Of a DNA stretch of 64,000 nt, positions 43,503-56,457 are shown piece by piece. The translations under genes and the position numbers were made by a program. The notes under the pieces are model-generated. The model ran no database searches. It worked only from the letters and a program-made list of their open reading frames with translations, and was not told the origin of the DNA. Within the stretch, counting starts at the first letter, position 1. Each line of letters begins with the position of its first letter. Origin of the DNA: Calliopum simillimum (lineage: Eukaryota; Arthropoda; Insecta; Diptera; Lauxaniidae); the NCBI GenBank assembly GCA_951812925.1, contig OX638371.1, forward strand, positions 116,025,124 to 116,089,123, read 5' to 3'.

Positions 43503-44917
43503 TCTAATAAGAAAATTGTTAATTATAGGTTGCTCATACGATATGTTGTACGGGTTAGAAATACGAAATAATATTGAAAAGGCTATAGCAAATTTGTAAA
43601 TATTATGATAAACTGTAAGCAAAAAATTATATACAAAAGTGCATCATTAAAACGATTGATAACCAGTCCTTTAATTGGTTCGACACACAAAATTACGCTA
43701 TTAAAGTCAAAAGTTATAGCTCAAATTGCTAAAAAAACTTGTTGTTTATCAATTCGCTCTCTTTTTTCATACAATTCTCTCACTGAAATAGAAATTTGAA
43801 TACGATAATCGAAAAATGTAGGAGGTGAAGCATGATTGTGGAAGGTCATATTCATATGGAAGCTAACAACAACTCTTTTTAAAACTCTTGTACATTTTTA
43901 TTGCTCAATAATGTAATTTTGTATAATCCAATATTTCACGTAACGCTAAAAAATTTATTTTTTTTAAATGTTTCTCTTTTTTTTAGAAAGTTTAATAAGT
44001 AAATAGCAATAAATCATTCGGGTCAAAAAATAAATAATAAAAAGTACAATATCCTAAACATACATACGTATATTAATTATAATTTTCAAGGTTTAAGTAC
44101 TTACTATACTTAGGTATAGCACAAACAAAAATGAAGTTAATTTATCAGTCGATTTTTTGGCTGTTATTCTAAGACATAAATACTTATTTCCTCTATTTGA
44201 CTTGATTTTATAATTAAAATGACTGGATTTCGACTTGACATAAAAGCAATCATGAACAATCTTTAGCTTTCGTAAGGTAAAACATTTTTTTTTTTTGTTT
44301 GTTTGTCTAAACTACATTGCTACCGGTTTTCAAAGTGGTCATATACGTGTAGTTGTAGATCCACATAAAAGCTCAATTTTTATGCAGCAACAACTTAAAC
44401 TTTCGCTTTCAAGAAAACACATGCAAATTTGAAAGCTCGGCTCAAACAGCGGTAAAAGAAAAAAAAAAAGAGAAAAACAAACCAAGAGCTATTGGTTTAG
44501 TGGACTTTTGTTGTTGTCCAATTTTAGCTGATTATGATAAAATTTACCTAAAGACAAATTCGTGTTTGTGAACGTGTGCGTAGTTAAATAACCTTACGTT
44601 TTAAAAGTGCGCTTAAAACAATCGATAAAAACAACATCATTTTTTAAACTATTTTAACTGAGTCGATACGAAAACAGCCGTGTATGAGTGAGATATTAGG
44701 TAATTCAAGTAACTAATTTTCATTAAGATTAATTTTCCTATGTGTTTATAATCTAAAAATTTTAATTTTTTTTTTAAATTTTGCCAATAATTTCATTTAA
44801 TCAAAATGCTTAAAGATGTGTGTGGTATGTAAAAAAGGCTTTTAGTTAGGAAAAACCATGAAAAGTGCTTCAGGCTTTGTACATTTAGAAGTCAGAAATT
44901 TTCTAAGAAAGACAATT
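43503..44917. other. Gene-free stretch
   Basis: A+T-rich, with no exon or transposon that I recognise. Confidence 0.4.
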
Positions 44918-45160
44918 GAGGAGTGGCCGTACCAAAGGGCCTAAGTGCCATTACGAGACAAAAGTAATGTCATACATAATCGGTTATTTGACCGAAATCA
45001 TTTTTTCAACATTATACTATCAATTCCATATCATAAAGTAAATTTTTCATGAAAACAGAAAACAATTTTAATCATTTCTAACAAAATGTCACCCAATTCA
45101 TATTATGACATTACTTTTGTCTCGTACTGGTACTTAGGCCCTTTGGTACGGTCACTCCTT
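44918..45160. mobile_element. MITE with GAGGAGTG-type ends and AATT flanks
   Basis: GAGGAGTGGCCGTACCAAAG at the left is mirrored by CTTTGGTACGGTCACTCCTT at the right; similarity continues through GTAATGTCAT over some 55 bp. AATT lies on both sides. The terminal GAGGAGTG matches the 42,002 element although the interiors differ. Confidence 0.75.
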
Positions 45161-46689
45161 AATTACTATATTTATATTTAAGTTAAATGAAGTAAGAAAA
45201 TATAGACTATTGATTATGTCACATGATAAGGATCTTAGGCGTTTACGTGTTTTTATAACATAAATCGGTCAATGGGTTATTTAAGAAGAAAAAACCGCGA
45301 AGTGCTATATTCGAGGGTGGAAATCGGAGAGTTTGAGAAAATGCACCCTTAACAGTTTTTTCAATATATGCATCAAGCAAACGAAGCAAAATTCGATCTA
45401 GGGAAGATGTGCGTACCTTGGTTCAAGTGTCGGTTGCCACTCAACAGCGCACGAGTACGATAATGTTCCCCCATGGAATTTTCCACTAATGGCGCTGATT
45501 GACCGTCAAGATGTTCCAAAAATTCTGTATTTTGGACGATTCTAAGCATTGTTCCAAGATCATGACGAAATCACACAAAGAACATTTTCCTTGAACACAT
45601 TAGCTCATAATATAATATCCCCTTTTTACAAAAATATTTGGTTAAAATATTCTACAAAAAATTTCACTAGTGGTCACCAAAGACGAAAAATGCTTAAAAC
45701 TTAAGAAAAATGCATCAAAAATGTAATGAGTACGCAATGTGAGAAGTCTTCCTTGACTTAATGAGTTTTTGGCTTTTTGGATAAAATTTTGACTTTTTGG
45801 TTTTCAGCAACTAAAAGTAAAATTTTATAGGAAATATTTCTGTTCTACATACTGACTCAATATTCCCTTGTTTTAGATGTCATTTTTGTAACTTTGTAAG
45901 AAGAAAATGGTAAAAACTACCAATATGTGTGAGATGAAGTGGGTCAAAATTTTCTAAACAAATATTCCTCGAAATATCCTGCATAAGTTTGCTGAACACA
46001 TGATGCAGCTCAGATGTAAGAATCTTGTAATTTAACATGTCCAGTTAACACAAGAATGCGTTATTTTTTCTACAGTGGATTTAAAAACTTCTAAAATCGA
46101 CGAAAAATAGGTATTTTTTTAACGTCTGTTTTAAGAATTTTTTGGAATTTCTCATGTACACAAAAGTGTGTCGGACCGCGAAATACATCCAACTATGAAC
46201 CGTTTTCAATAGCGTAAATGCAAAATTAGAAAAAAATAGTTCAATCAGAAGAAGTGGATTTGCCTTAAAAAAAAAAAACCATGCTGTTGGAAAAAGATAT
46301 AACTACGCACTTCAGCCAAATATTTAGCTTGTTAAAAATTTAATCTAGAACTTTAGGAAGAATTGATAGCTTAATGTATATATTTGGCTAGACTTAAATA
46401 TGGGTGTGACTCAGGCAATTTTAAACTCTTTTGAAAATATATCACAAGAGAAAGATTTGTTGAAATCAAGCAAAATGATCAAATTCACTATGTTGCAAAA
46501 TAAAATCATCTTTTACATATAATTCAGTCGACCACTATAACTTCACCGTATGCACACGTTTTGATAATGTGTGGCGGTATTTGTACTTAAATTTTGTATC
46601 GCTACATATATACCTCCTCTGTACTTCTATTCTAAAGAAACTGTAATAATATATTGTAAAAGAATTTCCTCAGCTAAAATAAGTTTTTC
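45161..46689. other. Gene-free stretch
   Basis: No supported feature. Some parts (near 45,840-46,140) resemble 55,190-55,390, indicating a decayed dispersed repeat. Confidence 0.4.
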
Positions 46690-47240
46690 CTTAATAACAA
46701 AAAAATCCTCATGGCCGGGAAGCGAAACAAATGTTCACAGACTCCCATTAATTTTTCCTCCTCAACGTTTTTTTCCAACGTCCTAGCCCCCTTTATTCAC
46801 CTCTTAAGGGGCGTCCCATACAAAATTAATATTTCTATCTAAATTTTGTATGGAAGCCCCCTTCAGGGGCAGAAAAAAGAGAATAGTTTGTTCGAAAAAA
46901 ATCTTAAGGAGGAAAAATTAAGGGGGGTCTGTGAACATTATTTTCGCTTCCCGGCCATGAGGAATTTTTTTTATATTTTTATCAAAATTTTGTATGGGAG
47001 GTGGATAAAAGGGGATAGTATGTTGGAGAAAAAAGTTGAGGATGAAAAATTAATGGGGGTCTGTGGACATTTTTTTCCTTTCTCGGCAATAAGGATTTTT
47101 TTGATATTTTTATAAAAATTTTGTATGGGAGCCCTCTTAAGGGATGGCAAAAATTGGTTAGTACATTTAAGAAAAATGATGGAGAGGAAAAATTCATGGG
47201 GGTCGGTGAATATTTTTACCCTCTCCCGGCAACGAGGAAT
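46690..47240. repeat. Mixed tandem and inverted repeat block
   Basis: A unit of about 120-130 bp with GGGGGTCTGTGAACATT, CTTCCCGGCCATGAGGA and TTTTGTATGGGAG occurs about three times in plus orientation (from 46,895, 47,015 and 47,170). It also occurs once inverted (46,700-46,770). A related fragment is near 54,480-54,660. Confidence 0.7.
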
Positions 47241-49290
47241 ATTTTAGTGCTCGTTCACTCACTTTTTTTTAATTGAAAAATTTAAAAAAAAAAATATATC
47301 CAATCTTTTGCCCATTCTAAAAATAGTCTTAGGGCCGTTTTCTCAATGTCCGGTTAAATTTGTTCTTAACTGTACGATTGCTAACCATACGACAAATGAA
47401 ATCAATAAATTCGTTTTCACAAAGTGCTTATTAACTAACCAGAGGTTTGCTCATCGATTGTGAATTTTTCGATGTCAAAAAGACAATTTCAAATAAATTA
47501 AATCAAATTAAAAAAATAAAAATATTTCATAAATTTCACAAAAAAATGGAAGACTTGAAATATTTTTAATTCAAACGAATTTATTTGGATCTTTTGTATA
47601 GGAACATTTAGCTATTGGAATTATCTTCCAAATGTTATGCATTTTGTTCCAACTTACTTAAATGTTCTCTGAAAAATTAGGTTTTTATAAAACAAGAAGA
47701 CTGGGGCGGCCGCAATTCGATGCCTTAAGGGGTATGGTATAGTTATGTAGTTAATAAAATTTTTTTTTTCTTGGACAAGATTATACTTAACATTAGAGAT
47801 AATTTTTTCACGCCCATTTTTAATCCCAGATAGCCTAGTAATATTGTTTTCATCTGTACCAAATTTCATGCGTCTAGTCTTATCTGTTTGTTTACAGAAG
47901 GGCCAATTACGACTCAGCAGGGCTATCAAGGTTCAACATACAAAACTGAAAAATCAAGAAAATTTATTTTCGCCATTTGGAGCCGATTGACGATCGTTTG
48001 CCATGACTTTGTATGTAGATAGAGGATATTGCATTTCACAAAATCGATTGCTGTAGATAGTGAATTTCTTTAAATGGAAAAAAGTAGCTCTGGAAGCAAA
48101 TTTTTCGTTTGGAATTAATATCATAGATGCCATTTGTCTCAAAGAAGGTTTTACCATCAAAAACTAATTTTTGTAAAAATTGTAGATAGAGGGTATTGAA
48201 TATAAGCCGTCGGTAATCATTATAAAAATTTCTTTAAAAACTTTTTAAAAAAAATTTCAAGATTTGATTATTGATGGAGTTATGAGCTTTTAATAAACTA
48301 CTCAATGTTGTTTTTGCGGCTTTTTTAGTTTTTTGAAAATTTATACCTCTGAAACGGCTCGATGAAAAAAATTGAAAAAAGTCATAGATGCTAATTTGAA
48401 TTAGTACTATGAGACAAAAAAGTTTCAACAAAAAATCGGAGATGCAAAAGTCAAATGCTATCCGAATCGGTATGTAATGCCCCATATATATCTCTGAGTT
48501 TGGCATATAATATTATTTAAAATTTAATATTTGTATCAATCACTAAATTGCCATCACTTAAATCATAATATGTGTATTAATTTAAATGGTCTCTGCTATG
48601 TACTTAAGCCTATGCTTGCGGTAAATGCATTTTTCCATTAAATAAATAAAAATTCTATCAAACAATGTCTTCTATTGTATTAATATTATTGTTAACAATT
48701 TTCAGTTAACAATGCAACACATTTTAACGTATTTATTGCGTTGGTCAGCGCCCAACATCGAAAGCTTAAAGCATAGCAACTTTTTACTCTCGTTACAAGG
48801 TTTGTTTCTTAAGTCTTTTGTTTTTCTGAATTCGTATATTGTTGCTGTTGCTGCATACGAGTCGGCAATCGTAGCAGCTATTGTGCATGATTCACACATA
48901 CAGTTATGCTGGCAATCAGCTGCCAATGTAAATATACATATGTAATATTTTGTTGTTATGCTGTTCATTGAGTGCTTTTGCCGTAGAGAAGACAACCATG
49001 CAACCATAGTCTGCACTCGGTCTTCGTCATCAATACCACTACACACATACATACATAGCTAGTCTTTATGTGTGCTTGTGGGTGCGTTCAAAAAGCGCTC
49101 ATTTTGATTTCATTACAGTTTTCTTTAGCTTTTGGCAATGCGCGCTGCGCAGACGTATTTAGTACCAGTTACTGTGTCCAACAAGCGAGCACGTTACCAC
49201 GGTTAGTGAGTCGATTGAAAAAAAGAAAAAAAAAAAAAAATAGAAAAATTAATTTTTTTATTTTTCAAATAAAAGTGTAAAATAAATACT
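47241..49290. other. Gene-free stretch, possible upstream regulatory DNA
   Basis: No coding exon is supported. From about 48,960 the sequence becomes less A+T-rich, with CA/CATA repeats (ACACACATACATACATA near 49,040), typical of fly gene upstream regions. Confidence 0.35.
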
Positions 49291-49787
49291 TCAGTCGCAT
49301 TTCGTACTTGAGATTCAAGATACTCTTTAGTGTGTGTTGCCGAGTGTTTCAATAGATACGTTTGGTGTGTAATAATTTTTTTTTTTTTTTATGTTTCTGT
49401 CTGTGAAATCGAAACCGTCTTGAAACGCTACAATTAAAACGAAAGTTGTTTATGCGCAAAAGAAATTCAAATCATTTTTATTGAAGTTTAATTTCAATTG
49501 ATACGCTTAGCAGCAGCAAAAGTTATTAGTGCGAGCAATAAATGAAAAGCAACAGCATTTGCAACGTTTTTCATTTTTCATGATTTTGTTGCTACATTTT
49601 CCATTTCGCGAAAAATACAGTCACAGCTAAGTTAGTTTCATTGTCCCACTTGGATTTTTTCACAGCACAATCTAGGAGTTGCATATCACGACTTGGCGCT
49701 TATTTGGGAGAGAAACCGTTCGTTGTTGGCTTTTTCACAAAATTGGAATTAATTCGATTTCTGTGTTTGTGCTGATTTTAAAAAATG
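49291..49787 (+). promoter_or_regulatory. Candidate promoter and first exon ending in ATG before a splice donor
   Basis: TCAGTC at 49,291-49,296 fits the insect initiator. About 26 bases later AGATA resembles a downstream promoter element, though two bases off the ideal spacing. The following 490 bp read like a 5' leader and end AAAAATG/GTAAGTG, a consensus donor at 49,788 directly after an ATG. If real, the gene's start codon closes exon 1 and the rest of the window is its first intron. No downstream coding exon is seen, so the product is unknown. Confidence 0.35.
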
Positions 49788-50164
49788 GTAAGTGTATGCT
49801 TAGAGCAATTTTAAAATATCTTAAATTTAAGTTTATTCTCCTTAATATAAGGATACACTTAATTAATCAAATTCATTATTTGAGTTAGAAAGATAAACTT
49901 TTGCAGAAACTTTGTTGTAACATTCTAAAGACTTATTGTAGTAAAAATTCTCATGTGCTCGTGTTAAGCTATTCGAGGTCGAATGTCACGAAAATTTTTT
50001 TTTTTTTTTTTGCAAATATCTTACCAACAGTTAATTCTACAGAGAAATGTTGGTTAACAATTATCTAGCTTGTGCACAGCGCAAATGTTTCATTTCACAC
50101 GTAAGCCGTCTGGCATATTCTTAAAGGTTCGTAATAAGAGGCTAAAGAAAGAGCCTTGGTTGAA

Positions 50165-50555
50165 AATCGGTAGAACACTGGAAAATGTACAATTTATTTG
50201 GACTATTCGGAACAACTTTTCTTAGTTCCGTTTTTCAAAGTTCGCAAAATAAACTGAGTTATTGGAGTAAGTACATAAATGGACAAAAGTATTGTCAAAA
50301 TATGAATTTTCAGACATTTTCTTAGAAATAAACAAAATTGAGCTCTGTTTTCACGAAAACTTTACTTGATAGTGTGCATTAGTGGGTTTAAGTTGAATTA
50401 ACCGATTATAATGGCACAAAATATATATGACATTACTTTTGCCTCTTAATGGACTTATTCCTCTTTCAAAAATAACGGTAAAAATAACTCCGTGTGTTTT
50501 GCGAATTTCGAAAAATTAAACAAATAGTCCCAGAAATTTTACATTTTCCGGTGTT
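50165..50555. mobile_element. Diverged MITE
   Basis: GTAGAACACTGGAAAATGTA near 50,171 and the inverted TACATTTTCCGGTGTTCTGC-like end near 50,540 form imperfect terminal repeats that continue through a GGACTATT block. The outer flank ACCCTGTATAT is common at ends of mariner-like insect repeats. Confidence 0.45.
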
Positions 50556-50945
50556 CTGCCAATTACCGCCCACCCTGTATATCTTTATTGTGTTTTTTGC
50601 TCATTTCTGAAGCTTGCCATGAGGGGTTCTTTAGGCATCTACACTTTTACAAATTTTCAAAAATATATCGCTTTGAAATTCTTTCTTGAGCTATAACATC
50701 TTACCATGATAGTGGTAGATGAATATAAATATACAAAAGGAGATAGAAACATGGAAAATAAGGTCGAACTTGACAGCAGGTTATGTTTTGAAATTATCAA
50801 AAAATTTTGAAAAAACTCACACGTAGCCTTTAGACAATTTTAAGCATTTTTTGCCGTATACTTATTTTTCGACAGATGCCTAGCTTTTGAGTAAAAAAAA
50901 GTTTTTACGACCGCGTCAAAGTTTATTAAACCAAATATTATCTAT

Positions 50946-51872
50946 AGGGTCTATTGCATAAGGTTACAAAGCTTCTGGGAAGTGATAAAGGAAGCTTAGC
51001 CTTACAAAAAACTGCACCTGAGAGGTTCTAAAATGTTTTCAATTTTCTGAACTATTTTCCAAAAAAAATAAAAATTTTTTGGGTTGCCCCGGCGCTTTAA
51101 AGAAAATTTTTCATTGAAAAACTTTTAGCTAATAGTATGATATTTCTATGTATGTATTTGGTTTTTAGAGCTTTAAAGGATTTCACAAAGTTCTGGATCT
51201 TTAAAGTTGATATTTTAAATTTTGTTTTCTATTTTTGACTTAGGCGGCCATTTTAGTAAGAAAAAAGTCCTATTAACATGCCTTTTTATAATTTTTTTTG
51301 AAGTTCGCGTTAAATTTCCTTTAATCCAATAGTACATTTATCATACCAACTTTTTAATTTGAAGTCGGAAAAAAAAACTTTTCTACGTAATACACGGATT
51401 ACTCTCATGCGTTGCGCTGCATTTGATATGGGCGGTGCACGCGATGCTTTTTATCTATTGGAGCCTTCAAACGGATAGTTTTTGAAAAATGTTTTTTTCT
51501 GACCTCAATTGAAAAAACTGGCAAGATAAATGCACTACCGAAAAAATTACAGGAAGGTATATCAATTGAATCTTTTTCTTACTAAAATGGCCACCTAAGT
51601 CAAAAAAGAAAAAAAAAAAAAAAAATTCAAATATCAATTTTTATATTTATATTTAAATACAAAGGTCCAGAACTTTGCGAAATCTTTTTACACGATTAAA
51701 AAGCTCATACAATTAACAAAAATTTTTTTTTCTGAAACAAGTCAGAAAATCAGATGTAACCCTATAACTCCTGTGAGGTACATTTTTGCTCCCCCCTCAA
51801 GTGCAATTTTTTGTTAGTCTAGGTCTCCTTTATCACCTCTCAGAAGCTTCGTTACTCTATGCGTTACACCCT
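50946..51872. mobile_element. Fold-back element, about 0.93 kb
   Basis: The left end AGGGTCTATTGCATAAGGTT with AAGCTTCTG is mirrored by CAGAAGCTTCGTTACTC...ACACCCT at the right. Another copy of the right arm is at about 56,340-56,450. No protein is encoded. Confidence 0.65.
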
Positions 51873-54699
51873 AATTTAAAATTTTTAATGCCAAAATAAT
51901 CTTTATTTTTGAAGCAAATTTGGGTATCAATTTTGTAAAGACAAAAAATTTAGAAGTAAAAAACATGTTTTTTTTTTTTTGTTAGCCAAAATGGACCTCA
52001 AGTAGACTATAAAGTGCTCCCTTGGTTTTACTAGGGACGAAAGAAAAAAACTTGCTTGTACGGAAGATCCCACGACCTCTTGTCCGAATTCACATAGCTT
52101 TTGCTCAGATTTTGCACTTACTATTCTAAGTGCCTGAGTGAAATTTGGTTGGATTATCTCGAAAAAAAACTTTCAATATAGCATTTTGGTGCCACGCCCC
52201 TATCGCCCCTAGCATTAATGTGTGTTTTGGTTGCATTGTCGTGAAAAATACTCCTGAAGTTGCATTTTGAATATATTTTTTGTATGAGCGGAAGGCTAGG
52301 AATGGTATCGCTCATTTTTAAAAAGACGAATTAACTTTGACGACGGAGACAATGTACCGAATTTTATCGAATTTTCTTGCGGCCAAAAAATCTTAAAATG
52401 ATTTTAACGGACAAATAGACATCCAGAGAGATAGTGTAGGGTATTAAAAAAATCCAATTTCTGTTAGTTCTTGGTGAAAGTCACTTTTCCTGTTTGGGCA
52501 AAATGAAAACGAAAGAGTAATTGCAAAAACTGGCTTTTTTAATGTTTATTTTTTTTTTCTTTTTAACACAGATATAGATTTTACAAAATTTTTAGCGAAA
52601 GCTTAGTATGTAATTTATTTCATATGAAATATTTCACTAGATAAACATAAAAAAGCCCTCTCGGCTTTCACCTTGGCTACGGCCCTGAGCTCGTATATGA
52701 ATTTGCATTTGCATACGTATTTCGTATAAAGCTTTAAAATACCTTTAGACTTTTGAATGTACCAATATACTGTAAAATGTGTTGAAAATCAAAGCACGTA
52801 TCTGAAAAAAACTTTGAGAAAAAAGAACAATTTATATTTATCGGTTAACAACTTGGTATCTTCGGCTTTGTTTTGCTAAGTTTCATTTTTAATTTACTTA
52901 ATAGGTATATGTCCGCAGTTTCGGTTATTTTTTTTTTTTTTTGCATTATTATTCTTGCTTGCACTTAGTTCCCCAACGGAACTTTTATATCTTTGTTGTT
53001 TTGCCCATGGTCAAACCCTAGCTACATAATTGCTGGCAATTAAGCTTACTGTTCGTACTCGTACATTGTGGCTTTTGCAACAGCTGTTTCGGCTGTATTT
53101 CAACTGAAATGAACTTAAAAGGCCTTCCGAACTGTGTAAATACTTAATGGTACGAGTACTCGTATGGTTTTTTTTCAAAAGAGCTTTAAAGGAAGTTAAA
53201 AAAGCAAGACAAAACAATAAAATTTCATGAGAAACAACTTCAGCTTTTGTTTTAACGTATTGTGTTACTGCTGCTCTGGTCTAATATGGTGGTCTGGTTT
53301 AGCTTGATCTGGTCGATCGTGTCGAACTAGTTTCATAAAGTTAATATTTGTGAAGTATTTTTGTTAAATTTCGTAGCGTTTACTTTTTTTTAGGCTACAT
53401 TGGCTTGAACCAGTTTTTTTTTGTTTTTTTTTACATACGCGAGTACATATTTCTTTTTGTAAATAAGTTCATACATATAGCGTAAATGCTGTTTTTGATA
53501 AATATACCAACTTTTACTTTATTTCATAAAGCAGTCGTAGTTCAATTATTTCCAAATCAAAATTTATTCTGAATGAAAAAGTCACCAACATATCATACTT
53601 ACATATCGATGATAAATGCCGATGATATGATGAAAAACGTTAAAGGGCGAACGAACCCTACGTTCAGTCAAAAAAAGTTTTTTTTTTCTAAATTTCCATG
53701 CAAAAATGATTCGGATTCGATGGTGTACGTTGGACTTTCTTTATGGTTAGGTCTACACACCTAAGTACCTATGTTCGGCAAAAAAAAAAAATAAATTTTA
53801 CATTTTAAGTTCTAATGGAGGAACCCAAATACTTCTTTAGCAAAAGTTTAATGATTTTTTGCGAGCTTTAAGTTTTTGACATAAGGGTGGTACATTGGGG
53901 TAGTAAGAACAGAGATCTGGCGGGTTAGTACTTGAACGTGGCACTTGATGTCGATTCGAGAGATAAATATTAAAATATCATACTTTAGAATCGGACTGTA
54001 AATACCAAAGATATGATGAAAAATGGGCGACCCCTACGTTCGGTAAAAAAAAAATTTTTTCCCGAATTTTCTTCCAAAAATGAATCGATTTTGAGGGTGT
54101 CCAGTGGACTTCTTTTGCCAGTAAGGTGATACGGTCTATACTAATTGAATTCTAAGCTGTTAAAGCAGCTCTCATAAAAACTGCAAAAAATAGGGGCTTA
54201 TTTACAATGGACTTTCTCCTCTTCATTAGACATGATTTACTGAAATATGGAGATTCTTAATAATTTTGTGAGGTTTGGTAAGAAAATACATGAGCCAAAA
54301 AATGGGGGGGGGGGATCGGATAATGCTAAGTAGCATCACATCGAGGTCAAAGCTCAATAAATGGGAAGTAAATCGACAAATAGCGCCATAGTTGCCCAAG
54401 TGTCACTCTTAGAGAAGTAAAATGTGAGACCAACATCAACTGTTTTTTCTATTCAACACTTTTTCCAAACTTACTTAACCCTTGTCTCTACCCCTTAGGA
54501 GGGCACCCCTGCACAAATCAAATACTTATGAAATTGACTTTCCAACTTCCAGGGAGCCCCTTGGTCGGTTAGAATTTAAGCCCAATCTCCATTAATTTTC
54601 CCCCCTCTACATTTGTTCTGAACACACCAATTCTCTATTTTAACCCCTTAGGGGGGTTCCTCTGTTTTTGTTTTTTTTTTTGTTTTCTTCTGAGATTGT
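51873..54699. other. Gene-free stretch
   Basis: Long A+T-rich region with homopolymer runs. Near 53,600-54,110 two loosely similar segments (CCTACGTTCAGTCAAAAA and CCTACGTTCGGTAAAAAA) suggest an old duplication. I see no exon. Confidence 0.4.
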
Positions 54700-55075
54700 A
54701 ATTGTGGAGGGGGAAGCTTTACCTGAGAGCTTCAAACTTGGAGGAAACGGTGCCAACAGTTTCCGGGGAGATGAAATATTTAGGATTAATCCTAGACAAA
54801 AGTTTAACTTGTAATAGTCATCTATCATACATAAATAACAAAGCTCTTAGTATAAAATATGCTTGCTAATGACTGTATTGTTAAGCATGGGGACTAAGCA
54901 CATTGTGGCATTGATTACTTACGCTGCATTAGCATGGTGGCCAAAAGTAGACCAAGTAAAGGGTTATTAGGAACTAAAAAGTATCATCAGAATAGCCTAC
55001 TTGGGTGTCACAGGGGCACCTAGGATTAAGAACTCAAAGAAGGCAATCTAACAGAACATGTCAAAATCCTGGATA
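54700..55075 (+). pseudogene. Jockey/R1-like non-LTR retrotransposon remnant
   Basis: In shifting plus-strand frames the sequence reads KYLGLILDKSLTCNSHL, then NNKALSIKYAC, ALITYAALAWWPKV and SIIRIAYLGVTGAPR. This is the conserved post-polymerase region of jockey-like reverse transcriptases (KYLGV-x-LD, Y-x-C, YGALVWW, ISGA). Several stops and frameshifts interrupt it. Confidence 0.7.
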
Positions 55076-56457
55076 TATTCTGTGATATGGTGCATCACGT
55101 ATGGTGCATGGTCTTGCAATTTTCGATAATATTGGTAAAAAGCTTGTTTTCTATAGAAAATTCAGCAAGTAGCAGTTAAATTTTATAGCAAATATTTCTG
55201 TAGAACATACTGACTTAATATTCCCCTGTTTTAGGTATCATTTTTGCACTTTTTACATCGATTCAACACAAGAATGTGTTATTTTTGTTTTTTCTTGTAC
55301 TGTGAATAAAAATACCTCAAAAATCGATTTAAAAAAATTCTGACGTGCTAAAGAAAAACGCCGAGACACGGGTACTTTTTTAATGTCTCTTTTAAGAAGT
55401 TTTTGGATTTTCTCATGAGTAAAAAATCTAAAAATCACGACCTAACTAACTTAGAGACAAGTAATTTAGTTCTGAGCAAAATCAATTTGGTAAATAAAAA
55501 TTAAGTTGGTTTCCATACAACTTGCCTGAGCTATGTATGAATATCAAAATATCTAAGATGTGGAAACATTTTGTTACAAAATGCTGTTAGATTGTCGATC
55601 AATTTAGAACTGAAGTTAAATTTTTAATCCCACCTAAATCTTTGATAAACGTCAGAAAGTTTATAATATTTTTTTTTAATATGAATGTGAGTTATCCAAG
55701 GCATATAGGGAGAGTCAACTTAAGGTAATTCGCATTTTTTTATATTTATCTATACGACTTACATTTAATCTATAAGTAGCAAAATTATATTAAACTTCAT
55801 TGTGGTAAAAAATGTTGCTACAACTTAGTATATACAGTGGATAACGTTCAGCTTTGACATGACTCGCTTTTTAGCCACATGGCTTGGCACACTTGCAGTT
55901 GTGTGGGTACTTCTGCTGCCGTTGAAATCCGTGAACTTACAAGATAATGCAATAATTGAACTAAGCTTACAAGTGAAAGGCGCACATGTCACACTTTATT
56001 GACTTTTAACTGGTACAAATAACAATCACAGCTGCCATGAGCAATATCTATTTATATGCGTTTTCGAGTCTAAGTTTTGATCAATTGAAAACAAGCCACG
56101 AAATATTTAACATGTGAATTAGTTTTTCCAACGATATAATTGAAATGGTGGTTTTTGAAACTCCACAAGTTAAATTTTTTATATATCAAATTTAAAGGTA
56201 TAGGACAATGCAAAATCCTTTTAAACCCTATAAACCAAATACTCCTTTAGAAAGCTCATACAATAAGCTTCAACTTTTCCAAAAACTGTAGGGTGACCCA
56301 ATAAAATTTGTTTTGTTAAACAAGTCAGAAAATGTTTTAACCCTATAACTCCTCAGGGGCATATTTTAGACCCCCTGAGGTAAAATTTTTTGCTAGCCTA
56401 TTCCTCCTCTATCATATCTCAGAAGCTTTGTTACCTTATGCGATACACCCTGTATAT
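55076..56457. other. Gene-free stretch with dispersed repeat arms
   Basis: The end of this stretch (56,340-56,450) copies the right arm of the 50,946-51,872 fold-back element, closing with GATACACCCTGTATA. Otherwise nothing is supported. Confidence 0.4.

Noticed and set aside
49060..49280. Short plus-strand frame with cysteines as a secreted peptide
   Set aside because: Lacks a clean signal peptide and family support, and ends in a lysine run from a poly(A)-like tract.
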